In this document: positions 22,360 to 35,993 of the stretch, one piece after another | Layout of the letters: the number at the start of each line of letters is the position of its first letter | How positions within the stretch are numbered: position 1 is the first letter of the stretch | Assembly: GCA_050084985.1 (NCBI GenBank) | Contig: JBITNC010000001.1 | Coordinates: 202,988,001 to 203,052,000 of the forward strand | Reading direction: 5' to 3' | Origin: Nageia nagi | Lineage: Eukaryota; Pinophyta | Length of the DNA stretch: 64,000 nt | Position numbers and translations under genes: made by a program | The notes under the pieces: model-generated | Told to the model about the DNA's origin: nothing | Databases searched by the model: none | What the model saw: only the letters and a program-made list of their open reading frames with translations

Positions 22360-25300
22360 TGTAATGCATCCACTAACTTTCACCAATAAAAACCCTAAAT
22401 TTTATACCTAATTATTATTTTTTTATTTAGTTTAACACTTGATATTCTAGGAATGAACCAAGCAATTCCACATGAACTTGATATGCTACTAGCTAGTTCA
22501 GCACTCGCATGGCAAGTTTGGCCAACAACTCAGGGTAACCAACCTTAATAATGCTTTTTGACCTTCACTTTTCAACATTCATCCTATTGAAAACATGACT
22601 TAAAAGTAACCTCACCATTCCTATTCCACATTCTATGTGCAATGGGATTTTTGTTATGATGTAGTGGTTTTCTACTCAGAGGCCATAAAACCTAATATAT
22701 CATGCTTCCATTAAGTTATTCATCATCTCTTAATGATAACTCTCTATCTTATAGGATTAGTTAACTTATCTTAGGTAAGCTTCCTTATGAGTGGGTATTG
22801 TCACTTATGGAACAATCAACATACCCCTATATGCTAACTACAAGTGCTATGACTACTAGTCACCCTCACCTAGTAATAGTAGTTTTTTTTATTACTATCC
22901 CCACTTGACTCACCTTTCATGGGATATGAGTACTAACCTTTCCATAATTATTATCTAGTCCCACCATGTGGTTTGGAATCCCTATGCCCATAACATTGGG
23001 ATCCATGGATATTAAACAAATATACTTGAGTGGTTATGTAGTCTAATTTATTTTTAAATGTGTTGAAAAAAAAACCACTTATACCCTATTGAACATAAAA
23101 TAATATTTTCAAATAGTGAAGTGGGTACAAGATAAGTTCTAGGGTTTAACACCATTCAACTTTATCAAAAGTTTTGATTATAGGATTACTAAGGAAGTCA
23201 TATGTTTTCTTGTTTATCCCATACACATTGTATCAAGTTTATGAATATATTTTTAAAAATATTTCTTGCATACATAAAGTAACAAGTTGTGAGGAAAGAT
23301 CTAGCCACTATTGCTACAAAAGTAATGTAGCATTGAGTGGTCCTTACATAAGTAATGTTCCTTTTATTTTTCATTGAGAAAGGTAGGTTTATTTGGTGAA
23401 GGTTCTCTACTTTTTTTCTTGCATTCACCCAAAGAAATTTTGAATGATCCCATTTAATCCCTTTGGGTCCCATTTGTCTCTTATTTGATCCCAAGGGTCC
23501 CTAAATATCCCAAATGATCACAAATTTTCATTTGTAACCTTAACGTAAGTTTAGGTTTGATTCTAAGTTTTTGGGATAATTTTGGATTTGATGGGATTGA
23601 TAACCTAATCCATGTACTTCTTTAGGAGTCTAATTGGATCGATTTTCAACTACCTAATAAGTTTTAATCCTTACTCCATTTCATTAAGCATTAATCATGT
23701 AATAATTATAATGTTGTTCATAAAGAGAGATTAAAATTATCTACTTTACATTCATTATGTAGTATAATAATAAGAGATAATTAAGTATTTCTAAGTTAAT
23801 GATTAATTACAAGAAGATTACATATATCTTATAATTTCATTTGTCAACATCTAAGATAATGACAAGCATTCATAAACTTATTACAAAAAAATTAATACAT
23901 CATAAGGCTAATACAATTTAATGATTTCGTAATTCATCATCATCATAAAGTAATACAAATGAAGTATAATATTGTTACTTAGTGAGTAATTCTATGCTTT
24001 GTTGTGGAAACACATCCATTGATCTTCAAACAATGAGCAAAAAGCATCTCCATCATTCTTCAAACAACAAGTATCAAACACACCCTTGGAGCTTGGTGGG
24101 ATGATCAAGTACTAGGAAGGAAGAGGATTAGGACATCCCTTTTTTTTATTTGACCATGATATATGCAATGTATTCATTCACTAGACCTTGGGATGATTTT
24201 AGGTCCATTTAGGATTACCTTCTTTCCTTGGTCATTAATTCATAATGCATTATCCTATTTTTTATAATTCATTTAGTATTACATATAAATACCTTGGATA
24301 CATTTAGTTTCATTCAAATTATCTTGCTAATCATTATACCATTCTCATAATATCAAACTCAAAACAAATTCTAATAAATATTTATATCAATATTACAATT
24401 TCATCTTATACTAAGTGAACTTAACCATAATCATTAGGTAATATTTATATCCCTTAAAGTTTAATCTATATTTCATTTTTCTAATGATATAATAATCATA
24501 TCAAACTTCTAACTAATATCAAATTCTAAATCACTCATTTGAGATACTTTGAATGTGATGCCAAAAGGGGAGTGGGAAAGCATGAAAATGCTCTAAAATA
24601 TGCACCTTAAAATCATGGTTTTGTATCCATGGATGCTTAATTGACACCAACCTTACCCTTTCATATAATTTAGAACATAAATTTATGCTTTAATCATCAA
24701 AATGTTACAAAATTTCAAATAGATCTAGTGTCATATGAAGAATAAGATGAAAGTTTTCATCAAGGAGTATTACAAATTTCCTACTATTTCCTATACTTTT
24801 GTCAGAACTTAGCAATGCTCTTAGTGATTTCCATGATGATATTTAAAGATTGTAGAACATATTTTCTTACAAGGTTCTCAACTATATGTAGAAGAGGGAG
24901 TAAACTTATTATTTAATAGAATTCTAAATTTGCTAGAGCAAATATGAGCTCATAAGAAAAAGGGCTATGTTTTCATAGTAATTGTAGGAGAAGATAGCTT
25001 TGACCTTAGTTATCATTCACCCATCAAGCATGAATGTGAGGAGGTAAAGGAGCTTGATTTTTGATTAATCAGGTAGTAACTTATATAATAACATGCATGA
25101 TTCATATAGGTTCTCTATGGAATGAAAAGGGATTCAATCATCTCTAAATGACTTGCAAAGGAAAATGCAAATGAATACATAGATTATGGATGATAAGAAA
25201 TTTCACATCATTTTTCATTTATAAGTGTGAAGAAAGCATGCATGATCATCAAGAGTATTTAAAAAGACTTTATTTTTGATATCAAGGCCAAAAATGCATC

Positions 25301-25490
25301 CATAATATTGTGCAAATAGTAAAGGAAATATAAGTGTTAACACTAAAATGGAGAAGATTGATTGAATAAATAATTAAATTCTAACACCTTAGCTAACAAA
25401 ATTTTAGCGTAGGCCAATTATGAGAACTCCCAAATGAACATAGAAGTCTACTAAGAAGTAAGGAAAAAATCTAAGGAGAGACTCAAAATA
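22360..25490 (-). repeat. Gypsy 3' LTR, probably truncated
   Basis: Aligns collinearly with 30299-33372: GATATTCTAGGAATGAACCA, GCTACTAGCTAGTTCAGCAC and ACTAGGAAGGAAGAGGATTAG all occur in both. Similarity ends at ACTCAAAATATTT (about 25490/33372). It abuts the pol 3' end with no polypurine tract between, unlike the related element at 48470-48489. This suggests a deletion removed the tract and the start of U3. Confidence 0.85.
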
Positions 25491-25529
25491 TTTATTAATA
25501 TTTTATATACTTACTCAAGCAAATAAATA

Positions 25530-26940
25530 TGGAAAATATCTTTTCATAGTGCTTGTATCTTCCCATGTGGAATATGATTCAAAATATTTATCCCATTGGA
25601 TTAGACATTCATTAATTTTCCTATTTCTTGGCTTCCTAATCCCAAAAGCTAAGATCTTAATAGGGATTACTTGAATGGCATGAGGGTCCAACATCTACAA
25701 ATTAGAGAAATCCAAAACATGAGAAGGATCAACAACATATTTTTGTAACAAGGAGACATGAAAGACATCATGCATTTTAGACAAACTTAGTGGTAAGGCA
25801 ATTTTGTAGGCTGTTGGACTCTTCTTTTCCATAATTTCAAAAGGATATAAAAATGGGGACCAATTTAGTTGATTTTATGGTACTTTTCATGGGTCAAACT
25901 TGTAACAAAATTTTATCAACCACAATAAATTCTTGAGGAGTTATCTTAAGATTGACATAACTCTTATATCGATTAGAAGTTTCCTTCAACTTTTGTCAAA
26001 TGAACTTTAGGTATTCCTCCATTTGATTTACCATTTTTGATTAAGTCATCACCCAATCCTCTTAATTATCCCAATTCAAAGGAGTTCTACATCTCCTTCC
26101 ATATAGTGCTTCAAAAGGAGCCATTCCTAAAGATGAATGATAGCCATTATTGTATGCAAACTCAACCAAATAGAGATAATATTCCCATTTGGTATTTTAT
26201 TCCATGTAATACATTTTGAGCATGTCCTCAAGGACTCTATTCACACATTCTATTTTTCCATCTATTTTAGGATGATAAGCTAAGCTCATATTTAACTTTA
26301 TACCCAACTCCTTATGTAATTATTTCTAGAATATGAAAGTGAACTTAGAATCACTATATGAGATTATCACTTCAATAAATCCATGCAATCTAAATATTTT
26401 ATGTGCAAAATTATTAGCTAATATAGGGGCATCATCTAGTGTGTTACCAGGTATAAAATGAGCAACCTTAGTTAACTTATCAACCATAACCAATATGGAG
26501 TCATGATGAAATCTATTTTTAGACAAACCAATTATGAAATCCATTGAAATCACTTACCACTTCTATGTTAGAATATCATTGAGATTCAAATATCCACCTA
26601 GATGTTGATTTTTTACTTACACTTTTTGATATTCCAAGCATCCTGCTATAAAATCTGTTATATCCTTCTTCATTCCATCCTAGTAGAATTTTTGTTTGAA
26701 CTCTTCTCTCATCTTTGTACCTCCTAGATGTGCTACATATGGAGGATGATTTGCTTCTTGTAGGATTAAATTTTTTAAATATCCTTTTTATAAGATGACT
26801 AATCTATCTCTAAAATACAAAATTCCATCTTTTTTAGCAAAGTCTTGAGATGAAGAATTACCTTTTTCTATCATTTTCTTGATGGATTTGTAGTACAAAT
26901 ATTTTTGTTTCAAGATTCTCACTTGATCAAACAAGTCAAA
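25530..26940 (-). pseudogene. Gypsy integrase with degenerate C-terminal domain
   Basis: Minus-strand reading from 26760: HPPYVAHLGGTKMREEF, then FIAGCLEYQKV, the HHCC zinc-binding region with the last Cys changed to Tyr. The core at 26326-26553 is open: ISMDFIIGLSKNRFHHDS, then VMVDKLTKVAHFIPG and a YSDSKFT stretch in place of the second catalytic Asp block (usually S-D-R-D). Below 26300 come a C-terminal HDVFHVSLLQKYVVDP stretch and a RNREI...WEDTS block resembling the chromodomain-like end of Tekay/Del-type gypsy integrases. The frame ends with YFPYLFA near 25520. Many stops. The order and motifs match the forward element at 47000-48430. Confidence 0.85.
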
Positions 26941-27500
26941 TTAGCTTATTATCATGACATTTACATGTCTTCTCCAACTTAATGCATCTGCTACCTTATT
27001 TTCTTTACCCTTGATATACTCAATACCAAAATCATATTTGATAAGGAATTCCATGCATTGCCTTTGCCTAGAATTTAAGTCTAGTTGAGTGAACAAGTAT
27101 TTTAAACTTTGATTATCCATTTCTAATTTAAAAGGTTTTTCTAGCAATGAATGCCTCCACATTTTGAGTGCATGCACTACAACTACCAACTCAAGATCAT
27201 GTGTAGCATAATTCAACTCATGGATTTACCTTTTTGGATTCATATGCTATGGGATTTCCATTTAGTGATAGTACTCCATCCAAACCCTCTAATGATGCAT
27301 CTATACATACTACAAAGTCACTATGGGGTTCAAGGATAGTGAAAACTAGTGCAAAGGTAATTTTTTCCTTCAAAGTTATGAAAGCTTTTTTGCACTTCTC
27401 CATCCACTTAAACACTTTATTTTTCTTCTATATACTAGTGATAGGATTTGCTATCTTTTGAAAATCCTTAACAAATCTTCTATAATACCCAACTAATCCC
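26941..27500 (-). pseudogene. Gypsy RNase H, decayed
   Basis: Two adjacent open pieces. 27218-27415 reads KKAFITLKEKITFALVF, then VVCIDASLEGLDGVLSLNG, with the catalytic DAS motif. 26941-27216 reads YATHDLELVVVVHALKMWRH, then DNQSLKYLFTQLDLNSRQ and a VADALSWR end, the gypsy RNase H H-D-L-E-L and D-x-x-S-L motifs. The linker to integrase follows. A frame change separates the pieces. Confidence 0.88.
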
Positions 27501-28250
27501 ATGAAACTTTTTACTTTAGTCACATTTGTTGGTGTAGGCCAACTCATTATTACTTATACCTTTTTTGGATCAACTAAGATTCCTTTGGCAAAAATAATGT
27601 GGCCTAAGTACTAAATGTGAGAAACATAAAAATCACACTTAAACAATTTACCATATAGCTTATGTCACCTCAAAACCTCTAAGGCTAATCTTAAATAATG
27701 GTTATGCTCCTCCTCATTCCTTGAGTATATGAATATATCATCTAGAGAGACTAATACAAATTTGTCTAGGTATTCTTGATAAATATTATTCATTAGATTT
27801 GTGAATGTTATATAAGCATTCATCAATCCAAATGGTAATACCATAAAATAATAATTTCCATACCAAGTATTGAATGTTTTCTTATGGCTATATGATTCTT
27901 TTATCCTTAACTAATGGTAACCTGATCTCATATCTATCTTGGAAAAGATAACTGCATCTTTGAGCTGATCGAATAAGTCATCAATCCTAGGTAGAGGATA
28001 CCTATTTTTGATGGTGACCTTGTTCAACATTCTATAGTCAATACATAATCTTAAAGTTCCATCCTTATTTTTGAAAAATAATATAAGAGCACCCCAAGAT
28101 AGTACACTATGATTTATCAACCCTTTCTCCACAAGATCTTGTAATTGCACTTTTAACTCCCACATTTCAATCATGTTCATTCTATAAGGGTTTCTAGAGA
28201 TAGGCTCAACTCTTGGCATTAGATCTATTAATAATTCAAATTTTCATTTT
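27501..28250 (-). pseudogene. Gypsy reverse transcriptase, decayed
   Basis: The 27911-28219 segment reads [50 protein letters not shown] and [17 protein letters not shown], ending in [11 protein letters not shown] (first catalytic Asp). Further down, near 27730-27800, the minus strand gives FVLVSLDDIFIYS, keeping the paired catalytic Asp residues. Then come LGHIIF and a [13 protein letters not shown] connection block near 27450-27560. Several nonsense changes interrupt it. It is closely similar to the forward copy at 45640-46560. Confidence 0.9.
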
Positions 28251-28459
28251 GAGGGTAGGCCTAGTAATTCTTTGGGAAATACATCCTTATAATTCCTTAA
28301 CATAGGATATTTGCTTAAAATTTCTACCTCTTTATCCTCTTCTTCTACTTATTTAACCTTAACTACAAAGATCATTTTCCTTTTTCTAATACTTCTTCTC
28401 ATTTGCATGGCTATGATCAAGTAAGGTTCAAATGGTCATTGATCACTAAACACCTTATA

Positions 28460-28765
28460 TTAGTTTTGGGATAAATTAGTATATTCCATACATCTCTCTT
28501 GAAAATTAATCAAGTCCTTATGTGCCATTAACCAATCCATTCCTAGGATAATATCATAATAAGCTAAAGAAACCACATATAAATCCCACACAATAATTCC
28601 CTTAGGTAACTTTATTTTAACATATCTAAAATATTGTTTGACATAACACTTTTGACTAGATACAAAATTTACTTGCCATCTATTTTTCAAAAATTTTGGT
28701 GCCTTAATCATATCTTTAACTAAAGAATTTGAAATGAAACTTTTTGTTGCACCACAATCTATCAA
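28460..28765 (-). pseudogene. Gypsy aspartic protease
   Basis: The retropepsin that cleaves the polyprotein. An open 101-codon piece begins at the active-site region, MIDCGATKSFISNSLVKD (D-C-G-A where D-S/T-G-A is usual), continues with WDLYVVSLAYYDIILGMDWL (the conserved I-L-G-M-D-W-L block), and ends with INFQER. The substitution of Ser/Thr by Cys after the catalytic Asp would impair it if expressed. It lies between gag and RT as expected. Confidence 0.9.
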
Positions 28766-29900
28766 AATTTTAAAATATTTGCCAAAACTTTTACTTGAGA
28801 TCTAAAGAGTTATAGCTTGTTTTGATCTAGTCACCACAAAAATTTGATAATCCTTTAGTGGGTCTATCTTTAGAGGGCATTGACTTGCATAGTGTGCTCC
28901 ACCATAGTTCCAGCATCCATCCCATGGATCTTTCTTTTATTTTATATTATTATCCTTAGATACATATTGGTTATTTCTTTACTCATGAAAATTGTGGTTT
29001 GGGTTCCTATATCCTTGATTTCCATTCCCAATGTTTTAATTCTATCTTATGAAATGTTGATTCTTCTTCTAAAAACCCTTCTTTTTGAAACTTTTACTCC
29101 TATACCACTTCTTCTCAAACCTTTAAAAGATTCCATCCTTATGATTTTGATTTACCTTTCTACTATCATTTTGTAGAGCTTGTTGCTTAGCACCTCTATT
29201 CCTCCAGAAAGGTTCCTTATTTTTTTCATCTGGCATATAATTCATGAGGGTTTTTGTTATACCCAAGTTACTTTTAGCTCTTTTAGCTAGATCATAAGCT
29301 TATTATAATATCTTATGGTTCATGAAATTAACCAAAGCCTTGATCTTAGAATCCAACCTCACAAGACATTTTTGAACCTTCAAGTGATTGTTATCATCTG
29401 GAACATACTTAAGAAGTTTGATGAACTTTTGATGATAGGTTTGCACACTCATAAAACCTTATTTAAGTGTATAATGTTCCTCATATTTCTTATCAAGATA
29501 GACTTTAGGGATAAATCTCTTTTGGAATGCTTCCACAAATTCTAGCCACTTCAAATACTAGACTTCATGCTCAACTTTGTAGGTATTCCACCATTTGAGA
29601 GCAATATCTTGAAAGTTGTAGGTAGCCCACATGGTTTTGGTTTTTGATGATAGATTTTTCATTGAGAAGTAAGTCTTACCTTCCTCTAACCATACTTTGT
29701 TATGCTTACCTTCATGATTTCAATTGAACTTAGGTATTTAAGATTTCTTCAAATCAAATGCAAGTTCTTGTTCTATCCTTACTTGAATCTAGTTGTTCAT
29801 TCCATCTGATTCTACTTATGCTAGAAGTATTGGATTAGATTATTATCTTGGAGGGTTAACTCTCTAACTTAGTAGATTATTTATTACTTCTTATTGGTCT
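28766..29900 (-). pseudogene. Gypsy gag with zinc knuckle, decayed
   Basis: Capsid/nucleocapsid protein. At 28860-28930 the minus strand gives GCWNYGGAHYASQCP, a CCHC knuckle with the second Cys changed to Tyr (UGY to UAY). At 29280-29640 it gives a DVAIWWRTYKVEHEV-like capsid stretch, WLEFVEAFQKRFIPK, DKKYEEHYTLK, QTYHQKFIKLLKYVP and LVNFMNH, typical of the plant retrotransposon gag core. Plus-strand open frames here (28880-29176, 29315-29545) are antisense shadows. Region 29900-30285 is the leader between the primer-binding site and gag. Confidence 0.8.
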
Positions 29901-30285
29901 ACCACCTACTCTTAGAGTCCCATGATGGCTTTTCTCCTCCATTATTCTCATTAGAATGGCTAGAATAAGTCTCAATATTGTTTGTAATAACCTACCAATT
30001 GGCATCACTCATTATTCTACCTCTAGCATTTTGGCCTCTAACATTTGCATTTCATCACCTAACATTTCTTTAGTTTACCCTAGCATTGGCATTGGCATTT
30101 ATAGGAAGGCTATTGGAAGTACCTTATTGTGGGTTTCCTAAATCTCTAGTTACATGTCTTGGGATTTCCATAATCTAAGTAAACCAAATGGTATTATTAT
30201 TAGGTTCATGCATACTCAATCTAGACTTCCTAAACTTTTACAACAAAAGAGTTATGGACCATAGGCCTAAGGTTTTGAACTTAAT

Positions 30286-30297
30286 GATCTGATACTA
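30286..30297 (-). other. Gypsy primer-binding site (tRNA-iMet type)
   Basis: Plus strand GATCTGATACTA, directly before the LTR TG at 30299. It matches 10 of 12 positions of the complement of the usual initiator-Met site (TGGTATCAGAGC); both differences could come from cytosine changes. It identifies the high LTR as the 5' LTR. Confidence 0.8.
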
Positions 30298-30298
30298 A

Positions 30299-33200
30299 TG
30301 TAACACATCCACTAACTATCACCAACCAAACCCTAAATTTTAGACCTAATTTTTTTTATTATTTAGTTTAACACTTGATATTCTAGGAATGAACCAAGTA
30401 ATTCCACATGAGTTTGATATGCTACTAGCTAGTTCAGCACTCACATGGCAATATTGGCAAAGAATCTAATACATTTTTTTGGTCTTCACTTTTCAACACT
30501 CATCTTGTTCAAAAGATGCCTCAAAAGTAACCTCACCATTCCTATTCCACATCTTATGTGCAACAAGTTTTCTAATTATGATGTTGTAGTTTTCTACTTG
30601 GGGCCCATAACACCTGAGAGATTGCACTTTCACTAAGTTAGTCATCATCTCCTAATGATAACTCTCCATCTCATAGGAGTAATTAACTTGTCCTAGATAA
30701 GCTTCCTATGAGTAGGTAGGATTGCCTATGGAACAATTGTCATACCCCTATTTGCTAACTACAAATGGTATGACTACTAGTTACCCTCACCCAATAATAG
30801 TAGTTTTTTTTACTACTATGCCCACCTAACTCACCTATCAGATGATATGAATACTAACATGCCCATAACTATTGGCTAGTCCCACCATGTGGTTTGGAAT
30901 CCCCATGCCCATAACTTGGGGAGCCATGGATATTACACAATATACTCAAGTGGTTATTTAATCTAATTTATTTTTAAATGTGTTGAAAAAAAGAGCCACT
31001 TATGTCCTACTAACCATAAACTAATGTTTTCAAATAGTGAAGTGGGTACAAGATAAGTTCTAGGGTTTAACACCATTCAACTTTGTCAAATATTTTGATT
31101 ATAGACTTACTCTAGAAGTCACATGTTTTCTTATTTATCCCATAGGTATTATATCATATATATGAATCTAATTTTAAAAAGATCTCTTGCATACATAAAG
31201 TAGCAAGTTATGAAGAAAGATCAAGCCACTATTTCTACAAAGTAATGTATCACTGAGTGGTCCTTACATAAGGAATATTCCTTTTATTCATCATTTAGCA
31301 AGGTAGGTTTTTGATGAAGGTTCTTTGAATGATTCCATTTAATCCTTTTGGGTCCCATTTGTATCCAATTTGATCCCAAGGGTACCTAAATGTACCAAAT
31401 TATCACAAATTTTCATTTGGAACCTTAACTTTAATTTAGGTTTGATTATAAGTTGTTGGGATAATTTTGAAATTATCAAGATTAATAACCTAATTCATCT
31501 ATTTCTTTAAGATTCTAATTGGATCGATTTTCAACAACTTAACAAGTATTAATCCTTACTCTATTTCATCAAACATTAATCATGTAATAATTATAATGTT
31601 GTTCATAAAGAGAATGTAAAATCATCTACTTTACATTCATTATGCAATATATTAAAGAGATAATCAAGCATTTCTAAGTTAATGATCAATTACAAGAAGA
31701 TTGCATATATCTCATAATTTCATTTGTCAACATCTAAGATAATGATAAGATTTCACAAACTTATAACAAAGAACATTAATACATCATAAGGCTAATACAA
31801 TTTAATGACTTGGTAACTCATCATATCATAATACAAATGAAGTATAACATTGTTACTTAGTGAGTCATTATATTCCTTATTATGGAAACACATCCATTGA
31901 TCTTAAAATAATGAGCATCGAGCATATCCATCATTATTCAAACATCAAATATCAAACATCCCCTTGGATCTTGGTGGGTGGATCAAGTACTAGGAAGGAG
32001 GAGGATTAGGATAGCCCTTTTATTTTCTATTTGACCATGATATATGTAATGTACTCATTCACTAGACCTTGGGACTATTTTAGGTCTATTTAGGATTACC
32101 TCCTTTCCTTGGTCATTAATTCATAATGCATTATCCCATCTTTAATAATTCATTTAGTATTACACACTAATACCTTGGATACATTTAGTTTCATTCAAAT
32201 TATATTGGTAATCATTATACCATTCTCATAATATCAAAGTCAAAACAAATTATAATAAATACTTAAATCAATATTACCATTTGATCTTATACTAAGCAAA
32301 CTTAACCACAATCACTAGATAATATTTATCTCTTTTAAATTTTAATATATATTTCACTTTTCTAATGATATAATAAACATATCAAACTTCTAACTAATAT
32401 CAAATTCTAAATCATTCATTTGAGATACTTTGAATGTGATGCCAAAAAGGGGAATGGGAAAGAATGAAAATGCTTTGAAAGAAGCACCTTAAAATCATAG
32501 TTTTGTATCCATGAATGCTTAATTGATACTGACCTTACCCTTTCATATAAATTAGAACATAAATTTACACCTTAATCATCAAAATGTTACAAACTTTCAA
32601 ATAGATCTATTGTCATATGAAGAATAAGAGGAAAGTTTTCATCAAGGAGTATTACAAATTTCCTACTATTTCTTGTACTATTTTTGGAACTCAGTAATGC
32701 TCTTATTGGTTTCCACAATGATCTTAAAAAGAGTGTAGAACATATTTCCTTACAAGAATCTTGACTATACATAGAAGAGGGAGTCAACTTATTATTTAAT
32801 AGAATTTTGAATTTGTTAGAGGCAATATGAGCTCATAAGAAAAAGGGCTATGTTTTCACACTAATTGTAGGAAATATAGCTTTGACCTTGGTTATCATTC
32901 ACCCATGAAGCATAATTGTGAGGAGGTAAAGGAACTTGAATTTTTATTAATCAAGTAGCAATTTATATAATAACATGTCTTATTTATAAAGGTTCTCTAT
33001 GAAAGGAAAAGGGATTCAATCAACTCTAAATGACTTGTAGATGAATACATAGATGCTGTGCGATAAGAAATTTCACATCATTTTTCATTAATAAGTGTGA
33101 AGTAAGCATGGAGGATCATTAAGAGTAGTTAAAAAGGCTTTCTATCTAATATCAAGGTTGAAAATGCCTCCATAGTATTATGCAAATTGTACCAAATCAT

Positions 33201-33372
33201 AGAGGAAATACAAGAGTGTTAACAATAAAATAGAGAAGATTGATTGAATAAACAATCAAATTCTAACACCTTAGAAAACATAATTTTAGCACAAGCCAAT
33301 TATGAGAACTCTCAAAGGAACATAGAAGTATACTAAGAAGTAAGGAAAAAATCAAAGGATAGACTCAAAATA
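30299..33372 (-). repeat. Gypsy 5' LTR (part shared with the 3' LTR)
   Basis: Starts TGTAACACATCCACTAAC beside the primer-binding site and aligns collinearly with 22360-25490. The LTR may continue to about 34635, because the shared end is set by what survives in the other copy. Confidence 0.85.
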
Positions 33373-34723
33373 TTTGTAAATAAATTCATGAGCATATGCA
33401 TTAAGGGAATTGTCAAATCAACTAAATAAAAGCAAAATAAGCCAACAAAATTTGTATTTGAATCTTTATTAATAAATTTCAAATAATAAATATAAAAATA
33501 TACCCTTTTCCAAAAAAAAGTACCAACTATCCCATGAGTGTATTAAATAGACTAGGTAGCATGTCATATTCAAATAAACCAAGGCTATCATCATCAAGTA
33601 TGTCATAGACTTTTATCAAAAAATTCTACCATACATATTTTAAATAATACCAAAATAAGACTACTTTAACTAGACATTTTATAAAAAATAATGCAAAAGA
33701 ATGCACCTTGACTTGGAGAGGGATGAGAGACTTCTTTTCTTCACATATTCCAAGTTTGAGAATGAAATAACAAAAGTAGATAGATAGATAGGAAGGTAGG
33801 TATTTTTCTAAAGCTCTACTCCTTTATTTATAGCTAAAGGGGTTCAAGTGTGTCCAAATGGATGTCTCTTCACATATTTGATAATTTTTGGGGTAGGTTT
33901 GCCTAAAGTTGTAAATGATGGTAATGGCATTTAATACTTTAGAACCTATTTCATTAGCTGAAAATTTAGTGCCAACTCTAATCTTTACCTAACACAAGAA
34001 AATAAAACTAAGTAGGGTCATTACTCTATTATTTTCCTAGCTATTAAAGGTCTTGTAATACCATAAGGAGACCTTAGTCTCTATCTAATAGTGTTTTTAC
34101 TATTAGCCCCATGTGCTAATAATATAGACATTGATATTCAACTTTTACCCCATTAAATTTATGTTTCTAACCATATATAAATTTTTAGATTTAAATAAGG
34201 TATATCACCCTTTTCCATCCATTTCAAAATTTGAAGTTCAAAAAATACCAAAGAAGGAAAAATGCATCTTTACATTTGATGGTCACCTCATTTTGTAGAG
34301 TAAGGTTAATCCATACACTTTTGAAAACATATTTTCATCAATAAATCAATAATCACAACAATTATTATACATGCAACTACATGATTTATTATGTTCATAG
34401 GGTGTGTTAATGAATCAACGATAATCATTTCCTCCTCTTACCCTTCCATTTTCATCACCAATTTCACCTTTGGTATGTAGGGTATTTGAATCACTTCTCC
34501 ACCCTATGTCAAAATATCTTGAAGCCAACATCAAATTGTCACAAATGATACATATTCCCATATGAAATTTGTCATTACCACAACACTATGCAAACATAAC
34601 TCATTCAAATCCTTGATGGTACTCGAGGTCAAATAATATCTAGAGGTGGGTCATGATAATATGATAAGTCATAAAATTCTATATTATTTATTGGAACATA
34701 TAATAAATGTATATGCCTAAAAA
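33373..34723 (-). other. Probable U3 part of the gypsy 5' LTR, with TATA-like box
   Basis: No coding signature. On the minus strand CTATAAATAAAGGAGTAGAG (about 33820-33839) looks like a TATA box with downstream start region, as in LTR promoters. This suggests the sequence is the U3 portion of the 5' LTR that was deleted from the 3' LTR copy, ending at CAAATA (34635) before ATATC. It could instead belong to the interior of the Tat-like host element. Confidence 0.4.
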
Positions 34724-35464
34724 TGATTTATTATTTATTTAATAAATCATATTTAGAATTACTAAATGATTTAATGCAATATTATGTATCTCAAGATAAA
34801 ATGTTATTATAATGCAATATTATGTGTTATATTAGATGCTATCTCATATATCATGGGTCTTATTTTAAAGTATCTTGAATATAATAATGATTATATTATT
34901 ATAATATGTTGGATTTCACTCCTTTCTATGTATTGTGTAGGCTAGACAAATGGGTGGATAGGTTGATCTCCATATATTGGAACTCTTTTGATATTGATAA
35001 AGAACTTTGATATGTGGGTGTCAACTATAATGGTATTTCTAGATGCCATCTATCTTGAGAATTTATTATACTCTAAGTTATGGACTTTCTATATTTGGTG
35101 CACATCATAATTTAGCATATTCCATGCAGTCAACAATGTGCTTCTCCTATGCCAATAGAAGCATGATTCTCTTAGGCCATCAGTGGCATGTGTATTTTAG
35201 ATCGAGGGTTCTAAGATTTGATGGTTGATCTATTAGTTCATGCACATGAAGATTAGCTATGAGATCACCATGAGTTAAATCCCAATCCTTTGAAGGTTTG
35301 TTGCTATCTATTTTTGATAATTGTACATACACTTCATATTAGATGCACACTTTTCATGTATATCTATTATAATCAAATATAGTGTCTATTGTATATTTAA
35401 TTATAAATTGTAGACTATTTATTTATTATGTTTATTCATATATTTGAACAATTTAGGGTCTACA
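34724..35464 (+). repeat. 5' LTR of the short element
   Basis: About 741 bp, TG start and TCTACA end; collinear with 36335-37029. The start contains an inverted word, TGATTTATT and AATAAATCA. Confidence 0.65.
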
Positions 35465-35993
35465 TTTTGGTGAACTCCAACTTATTGTACAAATCCTAGA
35501 ATTTTTTATTTTAGAGCATCACTTTTTCTAATGAGTCTTGCATTAGGAACTCTTGGTTTTGTTTTCCCTTTAGTTGAGTTAATTTCTTCAAATTTAGAAA
35601 ATTTTATTGTTCAAAATTTTATTTTCATGAAAAACATCACTATAGAACAATCCAAATTTTAGAGGTCATTTTCTTCAATTTAGTAAGATCTAGCATTATA
35701 AAACTTTGTTCAAACCATAGATAAATATAATTGGGAAGTTTTTCTAATTTTTCTAGGTCTATATTTGCATATTTTAAGTGATTTGTAAAATATTTTTGTA
35801 GAAAATATCATATTTACAAATCATAAATTTTGAAAATATTTTACACCTACTTGGTGACTTGTTTCATGATCAAAACTTGTCAAAACCATAGGTATCATAT
35901 TAGGAAACCTTTTGAGATTAATTTGAGCTTATTGCATGCATTTTAATAAGGATTTCTTGAGATTTTTATATAAAAATATTTTTTTATATTTTC

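Larger units (their letters stand above)
22360..33372 (-). mobile_element. Ty3/gypsy retrotransposon with LTRs over 3 kb
   Basis: Minus-strand element inside the Tat-like element. LTR copies lie at 22360-25490 and 30299-33372 and share the outer start TGTAAYRCATCCACTAAC. The primer-binding site (30286-30297) abuts the high LTR. Gag, protease, RT, RNase H and integrase follow in order from 29900 down to 25500. The high LTR may extend to about 34635, which would make the low LTR truncated (see 33373-34723). A target duplication is not settled; ATATT (22355-22359) with ATATC (34636-34640) is a weak candidate. Confidence 0.85.

Noticed and set aside
23174-23494. Overlapping frames on both strands
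   Set aside because: Located inside a gypsy LTR; no motif, and the sister LTR copy does not keep them open.
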